Origin: Clostridia bacterium
GTDB taxonomy: Bacteria > Bacillota > Clostridia > TANB77 > UBA1234
Assembly: GCA_900765095.1 (NCBI GenBank)
Contig: CAAFRB010000067.1
Coordinates: 1 to 56,895 of the forward strand
Direction of reading: 5' to 3'
DNA length: 56,895 nt
The first letter of the stretch is position 1, and every line of letters starts with the position of its first letter. The translations under genes and the position numbers were made by a program. The notes beneath the pieces were generated by a model, which searched no databases, was not told where the DNA came from, and saw nothing but the letters and a program-made list of their open reading frames with translations. Below are positions 34,977-43,538 of this stretch, one piece after another.

Positions 34977-35267
34977 TTATTTTTTAGCTACTTTTATTCC
35001 TCTAATTATTCCTAATGCAATTCCTACAGCAGCACATACACCAATCACAATATACAAAATAATTTGTGTACTAATACCAGCTTTTGGAGTATCCATTCCA
35101 TCAGCATAATCTCCCATATTTCCCGTATCAACGATTTCACCAGTAAATTCATTAGAAACATCTACATTTCCGACATCAATTAAATTGCTGTCTAAAGATA
35201 TATCATCTGTTCCAATATCAGCAGTTGATATATCATAACTAGCTACCATCTTAGCATTATTTTCCAT
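34977..35267 (-). CDS. Small acidic single-pass membrane protein of the ABC operon
   Basis: 96 residues: an acidic, Asp/Ser/Gly/Val-rich N-terminal 60 residues with repeating DISTADIGTDD-like and DVGNVDVSN-like units, one membrane helix (about 68-90) and a basic end (RGIKVAKK), giving an outside-N, inside-C orientation. GGGAGG lies 8 bases before the ATG at 35267, favouring it over an in-frame ATG seven codons earlier. Fixed between the exported CARDB-like protein and the permease, it is probably an accessory subunit. No family recognised. Confidence 0.65.
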   Translation of the reverse strand: MENNAKMVASYDISTADIGTDDISLDSNLIDVGNVDVSNEFTGEIVDTGNMGDYADGMDTPKAGISTQIILYIVIGVCAAVGIALGIIRGIKVAKK

Positions 35268-35296
35268 GATAATTCCTCCCAATTTCAATCTTTAAA

Positions 35297-36985
35297 TTAT
35301 ATCTCGTCTTCTAGTTTCTTTCTAACAATCTTTGTTGTAATAATTCTTGTAATAAAATAAGTTACTATTAAAGTACCAATTCCTGAAACAATAATTATCC
35401 AAGTTGGTATCTTTTCTTCTGGTTCAGTTGGCATAGATGGATTATCAATTCCACCAGGATTGCTAGGGTCTACTGAAGGATCTACACTAGGCATTTCCAT
35501 AGCAAAACCTTCAAAATCTTTCTTTACCTCTATAATAGAACCAGATGAATCTTCAAAAGATAGAATCAATGTTCCATAATTTGTTCCTGATTTTGTTGGT
35601 GTTACTTCTATATCATAATAGTCAGATGTACCAGCAGTACAGTTACCAATATAGTTTATTGGTTGAACAGATGTATAGTCACCTTCTACGCTTGCTGTTA
35701 AGTTAGATACTGTTGCTTTACCCATGTTTATATATGAGAAAGATAAACTTGTATTTGAACCTAGCATTGCTTCATTTGCGTAAACTGAATTTATTTCAAG
35801 CTTTGAATACTCTGTTACTGGTATGTTTATTGTTTCGCTTGTACTATATTCATTTCCATTATAATCTTCGTAATCAAAGTTAATTATCAAAGGATATGAG
35901 TTTGAAGCTAAATCTTGTTTTGCTCTTAACTCTATGTTCTTACTAACTGATTCTAAAGCAGCAACATCTTCAACGTAGAATGTGTTGCTTCCTTTTGTTA
36001 TTATAAAAGCACCTTCTGATGAACTTAATGTTATCTTCATATTTCTAAGTTTTCTATCTTTACTAGTGTTTTTGAATGTAAAGTTAAAATTAAACTTAAC
36101 ACCAGCAACAATTGAAGCTGGGTTAGTAGAATATGAAGCTATAATTATTTTTGGCTTTCCACTTGTAGGGTCCTCATCTTGTACTTCATTTTCGCTTAAT
36201 ACATTTGCAACATATATTGTTTTTTCTGTAGTCATTTCAGTGTTGCTTGTGTCTTTACATTTTATCTCTACAGATATCGAGTTTGGGCCTTTTGCTATTT
36301 TTTTTGATGCAAACATATCAAATTTAACTTGAACGCTTGCTCCACTTTTTAAATCGCCAACAAACTTATAATCATTTGAATCCACGGCCATAAAGCCATC
36401 CATACTCATGTTTTTTAAAGTTACTTCAACATTATTGGCATCAACTTCACCTCTATTAGTAATTGTGAAGCTAAGTGGAAATCCTTTACCAGCAGCTATT
36501 GCACTATCTCCTGTTGAAATATTTGTTATATTAAGTATTGGTTTTACCATTTCTTTTGTTATTTTAAAGTATACTTGTTGTTCCGATTTAAATGATTCGT
36601 CATGAACATTTGTATACTCCAATTTAAATTTTAAAGCATATGTACCTAATTTTGCATTGTCTGCTATTTTAAGAGAAAAAGAATATACATCACTTTTTCT
36701 CGCTCTTAAAATCGATGTTCTTTTGAATTCAACTGGTTTTTCATAAACTAGTGGTACATCGTCGAATACTGGCGTAATTGTTAAATCATAAGCATTGCTA
36801 TCGCTTTCGTTTTTGTATGTAATGCTTATGTTAAATGACTTTCCTGCTTGTGCTTCAGGTAATACCTCTGGTTGCTCAATCTTAACTTTAGGAACGTTTC
36901 TGTCCACGTCTGATGCTTGTACGGATATCCCTGATGCAAAAGATAAAACAAGTGCTAGCATGATAATAAAATTAATTTTCTTCAT
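35297..36985 (-). CDS. Exported CARDB/COG1361-like multi-domain protein with C-terminal anchor
   Basis: 562 residues: a signal peptide (about 1-24, ending SVQAS), four consecutive Ig-like beta domains of about 110-120 residues, a Pro-rich hinge (SVDPSVDPSNPGGIDNPSMP) and one C-terminal membrane helix (about 528-550) followed by basic residues. The domains share the phrasing of CARDB/NPCBM-associated folds, for example FSFTITNRGEVDANNVEVTL-like and FNFTFKNTSKDRKLRNMKIT. It overlaps the ATPase gene by 14 bases and is followed by the small membrane protein and permease, so I infer a large extracellular partner of the MacB-like transporter. Confidence 0.75.
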   Translation of the reverse strand: MKKINFIIMLALVLSFASGISVQASDVDRNVPKVKIEQPEVLPEAQAGKSFNISITYKNESDSNAYDLTITPVFDDVPLVYEKPVEFKRTSILRARKSDVYSFSLKIADNAKLGTYALKFKLEYTNVHDESFKSEQQVYFKITKEMVKPILNITNISTGDSAIAAGKGFPLSFTITNRGEVDANNVEVTLKNMSMDGFMAVDSNDYKFVGDLKSGASVQVKFDMFASKKIAKGPNSISVEIKCKDTSNTEMTTEKTIYVANVLSENEVQDEDPTSGKPKIIIASYSTNPASIVAGVKFNFNFTFKNTSKDRKLRNMKITLSSSEGAFIITKGSNTFYVEDVAALESVSKNIELRAKQDLASNSYPLIINFDYEDYNGNEYSTSETINIPVTEYSKLEINSVYANEAMLGSNTSLSFSYINMGKATVSNLTASVEGDYTSVQPINYIGNCTAGTSDYYDIEVTPTKSGTNYGTLILSFEDSSGSIIEVKKDFEGFAMEMPSVDPSVDPSNPGGIDNPSMPTEPEEKIPTWIIIVSGIGTLIVTYFITRIITTKIVRKKLEDEI

Positions 36986-37676
36986 TTTTTATTTCCCCCT
37001 CGATTTTTTCAATGTGTCCATCATGTATGTGTATTATTTTGTTTGCATATTTTGCCATAGTTACATCATGCGTAACCATAACAATTGTTTGATTATAATC
37101 TGTAGCCATCTGCTTAATAATCTGCATTATCTCATTCGAAGTTTTACTGTCCAAATTTCCTGTTGGTTCGTCAGCAAACACTACTTCAGGATTTGCAACA
37201 AAGGCTCTTGCAATACCAACTCTTTGTTGCTGTCCACCACTCATTTGAGTAGGTTTGTGCTTCATTCTTTCTTTAAGTCCTACCTTTTCTAGCATAATTT
37301 TTGCATTCTTAATCCTTGTTTTATGAGGCACTTCTTTGAATATAAGCGGTAATTCAACATTTTCAACGGCATTTAATGAATTAATTAGATTGTATGATTG
37401 AAACACAAATCCTAAATATTTTTGCCTAAATTTTGCAAGTTGGTGTTCGCCCATTTTAGTTATGTTTTTACCTTTTATCAATATCTCGCCAGACGTAATC
37501 TTTTCAATTCCTGCCATTATGTTTAAAAGTGTAGACTTACCAGAACCTGACGAACCAAGTAAGCAACAGAAATCGCCCTTGTCTATCGTAAAGCTCACAT
37601 TATCTAAGGCTAATATCTTTTCATTGCCGACCTTATATATTTTAGTAGCATTTTTTACCTCTATTATTGGTTCCAT
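36972..37676 (-). CDS. MacB/LolD-type ABC transporter ATP-binding protein
   Basis: 234 residues with Walker A LLGSSGSGKSTLLN (about 36-49), Q-loop, signature MSGGQQQRVGIARA, Walker B EVVFADEPTGNLDS and the H-loop VTHD. The NLDS motif after Walker B is typical of the MacB/LolD class. First gene of the operon, with GAGGTGAAA before its ATG. It powers the FtsX-type permease at 33661. Export of a peptide, lipoprotein or antibiotic cannot be chosen from sequence. Confidence 0.93.
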   Translation of the reverse strand: MEPIIEVKNATKIYKVGNEKILALDNVSFTIDKGDFCCLLGSSGSGKSTLLNIMAGIEKITSGEILIKGKNITKMGEHQLAKFRQKYLGFVFQSYNLINSLNAVENVELPLIFKEVPHKTRIKNAKIMLEKVGLKERMKHKPTQMSGGQQQRVGIARAFVANPEVVFADEPTGNLDSKTSNEIMQIIKQMATDYNQTIVMVTHDVTMAKYANKIIHIHDGHIEKIEGEIKNEEN

Positions 37677-37859
37677 TTATTTTTCACCTCTTTACGCCAG
37701 TTTTACCTACATAGAAAAGTAGAGATTTCTAATCACTTATTCACTAGCTTCAAAACGAACTTTTAGCGATTGTCTATATATAATCATCCACTTAACTAAG
37801 CAGGCAAATTCACATTACAAACCTTTTGACATTACTCATCAAAATAAAGTTTCATTTTT

Positions 37860-38207
37860 CTATATTTTTTTTAATATTTCTTCTTTCGTTACTCCCATCT
37901 TTTCTAATTCGTTTATTTCTTGCTTTATATTTGCTATTTTTTCTTCAACCTTTCTTTTAAGAACTGTATCTATCTTTCCTGCAACAAAAGTTCCTTTTGT
38001 AGAAATTGTCACTATTGCTCCTCTTTTTTCTAATTCTTCGTAGGCTTTCTTTACAGTGTTAGGATTGATGCCAAGGTTGGTTGCCATTTCACGAATTGAT
38101 GAAATTTGTTCATTAGGCTTTAATATTCCTAGCACAACATATCTTTCTATTTCTTTCACGATTTGTTCATAGATAGGAGTTCTACTTTGATAATCTAAAT
38201 TTATCAT
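37860..38207 (-). CDS. YtrA-family GntR transcriptional regulator
   Basis: 115 residues, the short YtrA-type GntR: winged helix (about 10-75, SRTPIYEQIVKEIERYVVLG, then LGINPNTVKKAYEELEKRGA as recognition region) with a short helical dimerisation tail instead of a ligand-binding domain. It is the last gene of an ABC operon whose promoter overlaps an inverted repeat (41146-41174), fitting autoregulation. In Bacillus and Clostridium such regulators respond to cell-wall antibiotics; the signal here is unknown. AGGAGGG precedes the ATG. Confidence 0.9.
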   Translation of the reverse strand: MINLDYQSRTPIYEQIVKEIERYVVLGILKPNEQISSIREMATNLGINPNTVKKAYEELEKRGAIVTISTKGTFVAGKIDTVLKRKVEEKIANIKQEINELEKMGVTKEEILKKI

Positions 38208-38218
38208 TTATATCCCTC

Positions 38219-40252
38219 CTATTCACCTGATATTACTACAGCATTTACTTCTTCTATTATATTTGTTTCTGAATATTTCTCAGCATCTTCTAACGAGATA
38301 TCACTAAAATCAGTAACCCCTGTTGAGCCATGAAAAGCGTTAAAATCTTCATCGATTTCCATATCATCTAATATGTAGCTATTGGGATTATATTCAGCAT
38401 TTCCCTTCAAGATGCCAACAATCTCATCAACTTTATTTGTTATAAAATATGCAAAGAATTGAGTATTATAATCTCTAACAACTATTTTAACATATTGTTT
38501 ACTTATATCAACATTTTCGTCTTTATTTGACAAAATAAATTTCTTAAGCTGTTCTCTAGATAGATCAATGTAATCATCTAAAACATTTCCATCCTTATTG
38601 CAAACATCATAGCTTACTGTATAACTAACTGTATTATTTAAATTGTTCAAATATTTATAAGTAGCTTCATTACTTAACTTGTTTAAATAATTTGACAATT
38701 CAGGCATATCTTCTAGTGAATAATCATATACATATAACTTATGTCCTTTATAAGCATAAGCTGTAAATATACCGCTTTTAACATGCCTATTGTATCTATA
38801 GTAAGAAGGATATGCATCATAATCATATTCTCTCTCTGTTGATTCAACTTCTTTTAGCATCTTCTCGATTTTTCTTTTTTGCTCTTTATTAGCAATTCTA
38901 GAATCGATTAAAATCTTAATATCTTTATTTACTTTTTTTACTCTTTTTTCAACCTTATAGTTTTCAAATTCAGTAATAAAACTGTTTTCAACAGTTATTT
39001 GTGCATTAAGTTTTTCTATATTGTTAAAGGTAGCTGTACACTCAAGTGTATAGAATTTCAAATTATATCCATTACTATCTTCTACGCTATCACTATTAGA
39101 ATCTTTTTCATCAATTCTATAGTCAGCATTTAATATTCTATTAATAAGTTCCTTATCCTCTATTTTATATATATAATCACCTTTAATTGACTCTATCTCT
39201 AATTTTGTGACATCTTGTATTTTGTAAGCATCAAATCTCTTATCTAGTACAATTTCAGTAAATTTTAAAGCTCCTGCAATAACTGCAGAACCTATTACTA
39301 ATACAAGCAAATTTTTCATTAATTTAACTTTTTTATTTGTTACTAAATCATATAAGAACCAATATATCAAAATTACTGCACTCCAGAATGCAATCCATTC
39401 ACTTCCGCTAGAATATTCTTCTACCAAAAGTAGTATTACAATAAATGGTAATAAAGTAAATGTTTTTATCAATAAGTGCATCTTCTGACTAATAAAAGAT
39501 TCTGTTGCCATTTCCATTTTTCTTTTCTTAAATAATATAAAACCTGCAACTGTATATACAACTGTTAAAATCAACATTTTTGCTATTGATTTTGAATTAT
39601 AAGAATAGTCTAAGCCAAAAATATTGGCTGGTGCTGTATATGTTGGCTTTAATTCTTGCATTATATATAATTGTTCTCCAACATGAGTATTAGTATTAAC
39701 AACTTGCGATAAATACAATGCTACAACAGGCACAACAAACAAAATTAACATGGTCACAACTATTTGTGTCATTGTATTTCCAGATAGACTCATTGCAAGA
39801 TTTGAAACTGTAAAAACAAACATATATGCTATAAACTGATATAAAAATACATCCCATATTAAAGCAGGAAATATTATCGATTCTGAAAAACTAGCAACAA
39901 TAAAAGTGCAAATCAAGGTTATAAGTTGTGTAGCTAATATAAGCAAAATTCCACCAAGTGTGTTAGTTGCGAACATTGATTTTCTGCTGATTGGCATAGA
40001 ACACATAAAATCTACACTATTTTTCTTGTACACATATCCAAACAAACATAATGAAAAAATGAATGGTACAATATACATTCCAACAGCATTAATACCAGAA
40101 AGTTCAAAAAAGTTGTAAGCTTGATCTGACGAAGTAGTCAATATTATAGTTGTAAATAATGGAACTACAAGCAAGAAAATCGTCAAAATCATTCTAGACT
40201 TCTTTAAGTTTTGCAATAAAAAATCAAAATTAAACAACTTTGTTAAATTCAT
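38219..40252 (-). CDS. ABC-2-type transporter permease with large extracytoplasmic domain
   Basis: 677 residues. Six helices within about 20-260 make an ABC-2-type core (LFGYVYKKNSVDFMCSMPIS is the typical intracellular loop), followed by two or three more helices (about 270-345) and a long soluble region (about 350-677) of mixed alpha/beta without recognised motif. Architecture and neighbours resemble YtrC/YtrD-like permeases fused to an extra domain. It overlaps the ATPase gene by 23 bases. Probably exports or senses a wall-active compound. Confidence 0.75.
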   Translation of the reverse strand: MNLTKLFNFDFLLQNLKKSRMILTIFLLVVPLFTTIILTTSSDQAYNFFELSGINAVGMYIVPFIFSLCLFGYVYKKNSVDFMCSMPISRKSMFATNTLGGILLILATQLITLICTFIVASFSESIIFPALIWDVFLYQFIAYMFVFTVSNLAMSLSGNTMTQIVVTMLILFVVPVVALYLSQVVNTNTHVGEQLYIMQELKPTYTAPANIFGLDYSYNSKSIAKMLILTVVYTVAGFILFKKRKMEMATESFISQKMHLLIKTFTLLPFIVILLLVEEYSSGSEWIAFWSAVILIYWFLYDLVTNKKVKLMKNLLVLVIGSAVIAGALKFTEIVLDKRFDAYKIQDVTKLEIESIKGDYIYKIEDKELINRILNADYRIDEKDSNSDSVEDSNGYNLKFYTLECTATFNNIEKLNAQITVENSFITEFENYKVEKRVKKVNKDIKILIDSRIANKEQKRKIEKMLKEVESTEREYDYDAYPSYYRYNRHVKSGIFTAYAYKGHKLYVYDYSLEDMPELSNYLNKLSNEATYKYLNNLNNTVSYTVSYDVCNKDGNVLDDYIDLSREQLKKFILSNKDENVDISKQYVKIVVRDYNTQFFAYFITNKVDEIVGILKGNAEYNPNSYILDDMEIDEDFNAFHGSTGVTDFSDISLEDAEKYSETNIIEEVNAVVISGE

Positions 40253-41126
40253 AACCTAGCACCTCCATTTGATATATAAATATTTCTTCTAGAGTTAGTG
40301 GAAGAAAATCTAAAATTATTGGATTCATTTCAGACAACTTCTCTTCATATTTTTCTCTGTCGCCTTCCAATATTATAGTTGCAACACTTCCACTCTTTTT
40401 AAAGCTCAACACTTTGAAATCTTTGAAAGTATCTTCATCAAAATCATTTTTCAAAGAAATCTGAATTTTGAACATATTAGTTTTCAATGTGTCAATCTCA
40501 CTCTCGAAAAGAATTCCACCCTTATATAAAAGTCCTAGATTATCACATATATCCTCAAGTTCTCTTAAATTATGACTAGATACAACAATCGTGCATCCCT
40601 TCTCTTCCATTTTTTCAGAAATTGCTTTTTTAATAAAGTTCCTTACTACAGGGTCGATTCCATCGAATGTTTCGTCAAAGAACATATACTCAGCATTAGT
40701 TGCTAAAGCACAAATAATTGCTGTTTGTCTTTTCATACCTTTAGAAAATGTTTCAATTCTCTGTAATTCATTCAAGTTCAAAGTCTTCACAAGTTTCATA
40801 GCATAATCCACATCAAAATTCTTATATAATTTCTTGTAAAACTTCAAAGTATCCTTTATTGTGTAATTTTTGAAAAAGAATAAATCATCAGATACATATA
40901 CAAATTTCTGTTTGATCTCTTCCACATCTTTTAATTCTTCTCCATCAACTTCGATCGTTCCAGAATCTTTTGTATAAACACCCATAATTATTCTCATAAG
41001 TGTTGACTTTCCAGCACCATTTGCACCAATTAAGCCGTATATAGTTCCTGTCTTTATAGTGCAGTTTAGTCTATCTAAGACCTTTTTATCGCCAAAACTT
41101 TTAGTTAGTCCTGCAATTTTTATCAT
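40230..41126 (-). CDS. ABC transporter ATP-binding protein (YtrB-like)
   Basis: 298 residues: Walker A LIGANGAGKSTLMR (about 32-45), Q-loop with FVYVSDDLFFFKNY, a diverged signature FSKGMKRQTAIICAL, Walker B YMFFDETFDGIDP and H-loop VVSSHNLRE. The signature has SKG in place of SGG, a substitution seen in CcmA/YtrB-type subunits. The C-terminal 85 residues are an extra regulatory domain. First gene of the operon with permease and GntR regulator; GAGGAGG precedes the ATG. Confidence 0.92.
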   Translation of the reverse strand: MIKIAGLTKSFGDKKVLDRLNCTIKTGTIYGLIGANGAGKSTLMRIIMGVYTKDSGTIEVDGEELKDVEEIKQKFVYVSDDLFFFKNYTIKDTLKFYKKLYKNFDVDYAMKLVKTLNLNELQRIETFSKGMKRQTAIICALATNAEYMFFDETFDGIDPVVRNFIKKAISEKMEEKGCTIVVSSHNLRELEDICDNLGLLYKGGILFESEIDTLKTNMFKIQISLKNDFDEDTFKDFKVLSFKKSGSVATIILEGDREKYEEKLSEMNPIILDFLPLTLEEIFIYQMEVLGYEFNKVV

Positions 41127-41145
41127 ATATTAACCTCCTCTACAC

Positions 41146-41199
41146 ATATTGTATCATTTGTGCTAGTACAATATTAATATAATTACTATATTTTGTCAA
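41146..41199 (-). promoter_or_regulatory. Promoter with overlapping GntR operator candidate
   Basis: Minus strand TTGACA (41194-41199), 17-base spacer, TAATAT (41171-41176). ATATTGTA (41146-41153) and TACAATAT (41167-41174) form an 8-bp inverted repeat with a 13-base centre covering the -10 box and start region, a suitable place for repression by the GntR protein at 37860. Confidence 0.6.
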
Positions 41200-41230
41200 G
41201 AACATTTTGTTGATTTGTGACATTTAGTAG

Positions 41231-41260
41231 TTGACACAAACAACATACTGAATGTATAAT
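41231..41260 (+). promoter_or_regulatory. Promoter of the FtsH-like gene
   Basis: TTGACA (41231-41236), 18-base spacer, TATAAT (41255-41260), about 48 bases before the ATG. Confidence 0.7.
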
Positions 41261-41308
41261 GCAACTGTCGCAAATTACTACTACAATTCATAAAGGGGGT
41301 ATTCCATT

Positions 41309-42757
41309 ATGAAGAACTTTTCTAATCCTTTCCTCACACTTCGTACCAATCTTTACCTTCGTAAGTTAAGAAAGTTAATTAAAATGATGTGCAAAGAGTT
41401 TAATTGTACTTTTTACTCACCAGAGCAAATTCCTAATGGACTTGATTCGATTATTGGTATGGATAATGAAAAAGAGCTTCTTAAAGATGCTCTTACTTTC
41501 TTTGAAGATTTGAAAGATCCCGAAAACGTTAGACCTATTTCTCCTACTTCTCGGTTTCTGCTGTACGGCGAACCTGGTTCTGGGAAATCTAAACTTGTAG
41601 CTGGTCTTGCTAAGACTGCTGGTGTACCGCTTTTTACTGTCCCTGGTCAATTGTTTGGAGCCCTTGGAAATCAAGAAGCACTTAAACGTGTATTGGATAT
41701 AATTTTTCTCATTGCCAACACTTTTAATAGTGGCATTGTACTTGATTTTGATGATTTAGATATTTCCTGTAAAGATGCTAATAGTGAACAAGTTGCTATC
41801 CACATTGCTCGCAGGCTTAAACAAAATACGCGCGCTGTTGTTTTTATCTCATCAAGTTCTCCTTTTGTGGAATATTCTAAGGTCCTTTTTGGAGATAATC
41901 TTTTCAGTATTAATAAAGAAATTGTAATTATGCCACCAACCTTTGAAGTTCGTGAAAAATTGTTTGAGAGTTATATTAAAAATTTCAAGCTTAATATCGA
42001 TGATTCTGTTTCGCCTAACAGACTGGCGAAACAAACTTATGGTTTGTTTCCAAAGGATCTAGAGTATCTTGTACGTGAAACCGCGTTATATGTTCAAAGG
42101 CATGGCAGAACTTTAATCACATATCGTGACTTCGATGAAACCTTACTTTCAATGGAAACTGGGCAATTGTACAGTAAGATGACTGATAAAGAACGTATTT
42201 CCACTGCTTTCCATGAAGTCGGTCATGCTTTGGCTGGATATTATTCCAATCCCGACTATATTTTGGGAAGAATTGAAATTACGCCCAGAGCTACGAGTCT
42301 TGGACTGACAAAAGAAGAAATTGGTGAAGAAAAGCAGAACCTGCTCTACTGCGAATGTAAAAGTAGAATCGTATACCTTCTGGGCGGAATGGCAGCAGAA
42401 AAGGTGATTTTTAAAGAAACTTCTACCGGCGTTTCTTCTGATCTTGCTTCTGCTAACTCAATTGCTAATGCTATGATTTACAAACTTGGAATGAGTAAGA
42501 GCCTTGGTCCGGTGATTTATGATCCCGAATTTGGCGTTTGCTCTGAATACTTTAGCGAATTGTTTGAGAAGGAAATGCAAACTCTTTTGAACGAAATGTA
42601 TGAACTTGCTCAAGAAATTCTTACCGATCATATTGAAGTTCTTAAGAAGTTGGCTGATGCAGTTCTTGAGAAAGAAGTACTGATGGGCGAAGAAATCCGA
42701 GATATCATTCTGAAAGTAGAACCTGCTGCTGAAAGCTATCGTAAGAATTATATTTAA
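41309..42757 (+). CDS. Soluble FtsH-like M41 metalloprotease with degenerate AAA domain
   Basis: 482 residues aligning in order with FtsH but without the two membrane helices; the N-terminus is basic instead (RTNLYLRKLRKLIK). The AAA module keeps Walker A GEPGSGKS (87-94), but Walker B is VLDFDDLD (DD in place of DE), sensor 1 is FISSSSP instead of AATNRP, and no GRFDR arginine-finger motif is present. The M41 domain is intact: FHEVGH (301-306) supplies two zinc His and Glu, and the distal Asp is in GVSSDLASA (378). I infer a cytosolic peptidase with weakened or partner-dependent ATP hydrolysis. AAGGGGG precedes the ATG. Monocistronic and convergent with the basic 141-aa gene. The standard ftsH is at 21090. 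Confidence 0.82.
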   Translation: MKNFSNPFLTLRTNLYLRKLRKLIKMMCKEFNCTFYSPEQIPNGLDSIIGMDNEKELLKDALTFFEDLKDPENVRPISPTSRFLLYGEPGSGKSKLVAGLAKTAGVPLFTVPGQLFGALGNQEALKRVLDIIFLIANTFNSGIVLDFDDLDISCKDANSEQVAIHIARRLKQNTRAVVFISSSSPFVEYSKVLFGDNLFSINKEIVIMPPTFEVREKLFESYIKNFKLNIDDSVSPNRLAKQTYGLFPKDLEYLVRETALYVQRHGRTLITYRDFDETLLSMETGQLYSKMTDKERISTAFHEVGHALAGYYSNPDYILGRIEITPRATSLGLTKEEIGEEKQNLLYCECKSRIVYLLGGMAAEKVIFKETSTGVSSDLASANSIANAMIYKLGMSKSLGPVIYDPEFGVCSEYFSELFEKEMQTLLNEMYELAQEILTDHIEVLKKLADAVLEKEVLMGEEIRDIILKVEPAAESYRKNYI

Positions 42758-42774
42758 TTTAGAACGTATTTAAC

Positions 42775-42814
42775 GAAAAAAATGAAGCCGTGCAACTGGA
42801 CGACTTCATTTTTT
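42775..42814. terminator. Bidirectional terminator between the FtsH-like and basic protein genes
   Basis: AAAAAATGAAG pairs with CTTCATTTTTT (arms centred at 42781-42787 and 42804-42810), with CGT/ACG pairing inside and T runs on both strands. Confidence 0.88.
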
Positions 42815-42848
42815 GTTGTTTTAAGTTATTGACACAGACTGAAAATAA

Positions 42849-43274
42849 TCAGCCCCGCCAAACTGCAGTCGGAAGCGTGACAGTTGCAAGCTTGTTGCGA
42901 GCAATTTCCACTGCCTTCCAAACCTCAATCGTATCATACTCACTTTCGTAAGTATGCAACGCTTGGTTTTGCAACCTATTGGAATCCTGACGAACAGCCT
43001 TATTCCCACGTTTCTGGATAAGCCGTTCGAGTTGCTCCGACGGTTTTTCGCACTTGCGCCTCTTCATGCGCATGTTAACCTTCCGCCTCTTAGCCCGTTT
43101 TTGCTTATACGTAACAGGCTTGCTTTCATTCTGTTTGAAAGCGATGTCATCCTCGACAAAGATTTCACCAGAGTCTTTGTCTACAACCGGAACCAAAAAA
43201 GTCTGGTTGTAGAGCATTATGAAGTCCCGCGGAGCCGTGCGTTCCTCATCCCACCTTACGTTGTAAATACTCAC
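42849..43274 (-). CDS. Hypothetical basic 141-aa protein
   Basis: 141 residues. The first 60 look like a small beta domain (YNVRWDEERTAPRDFIMLYN), followed by a strongly basic stretch (about 60-95, KQKRAKRRKVNMRMKRRKCE) and a helical end. The basic region suggests binding to nucleic acid or to an acidic partner. The start is GTG at 43274, 8-9 bases after AAGGAGGG. Monocistronic with its own promoter; codons are clearly richer in G and C than in neighbouring genes. No family recognised. Confidence 0.55.
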   Translation of the reverse strand: MSIYNVRWDEERTAPRDFIMLYNQTFLVPVVDKDSGEIFVEDDIAFKQNESKPVTYKQKRAKRRKVNMRMKRRKCEKPSEQLERLIQKRGNKAVRQDSNRLQNQALHTYESEYDTIEVWKAVEIARNKLATVTLPTAVWRG

Positions 43275-43320
43275 TTGAATGTCCCTCCTTAAAAATTATA
43301 AAGATACCGAATACGTTATT

Positions 43321-43349
43321 ATTTTAGCACCGTTTTCATATTATGTCAA
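43321..43349 (-). promoter_or_regulatory. Sigma-A promoter of the basic 141-aa gene
   Basis: Minus strand TTGACA (43344-43349), 17-base spacer, TAAAAT (43321-43326). Confidence 0.75.
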
Positions 43350-43377
43350 CAACAATATACAATTTATGGTAATTTTT

Positions 43378-43470
43378 GTTACTATTCGCACATCTATTTT
43401 TTCTTTTGTATCAGACTACAGTGTGCTTTACTACGAAATTTGCAAATTAGATAATAAATTGAATAGTAAC
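43378..43470. repeat. 93-base segment bounded by inverted 10-mers
   Basis: GTTACTATTC (43378-43387) and its exact complement GAATAGTAAC (43461-43470) bound an AT-rich noncoding segment in the 348-base gap 43275-43622. The same 10-mer occurs at 2237-2246 and 46670-46679. The left copy and the one at 2237 share further flank (TTTATGG just before it) and both lie upstream of TTGACA promoters. Confidence 0.5.
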
Positions 43471-43538
43471 TTTTTTCTGCTACAACGAAATTTTATATTC
43501 CCATAACAGTCTATATTTGATATAATCCTGCTGTGATA

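Noticed and set aside
41309..42757. Pseudogene copy of ftsH
   Set aside because: No frameshift or stop in 482 codons, intact peptidase residues, own promoter and terminator, and low similarity to the local ftsH argue for a functional divergent protein.
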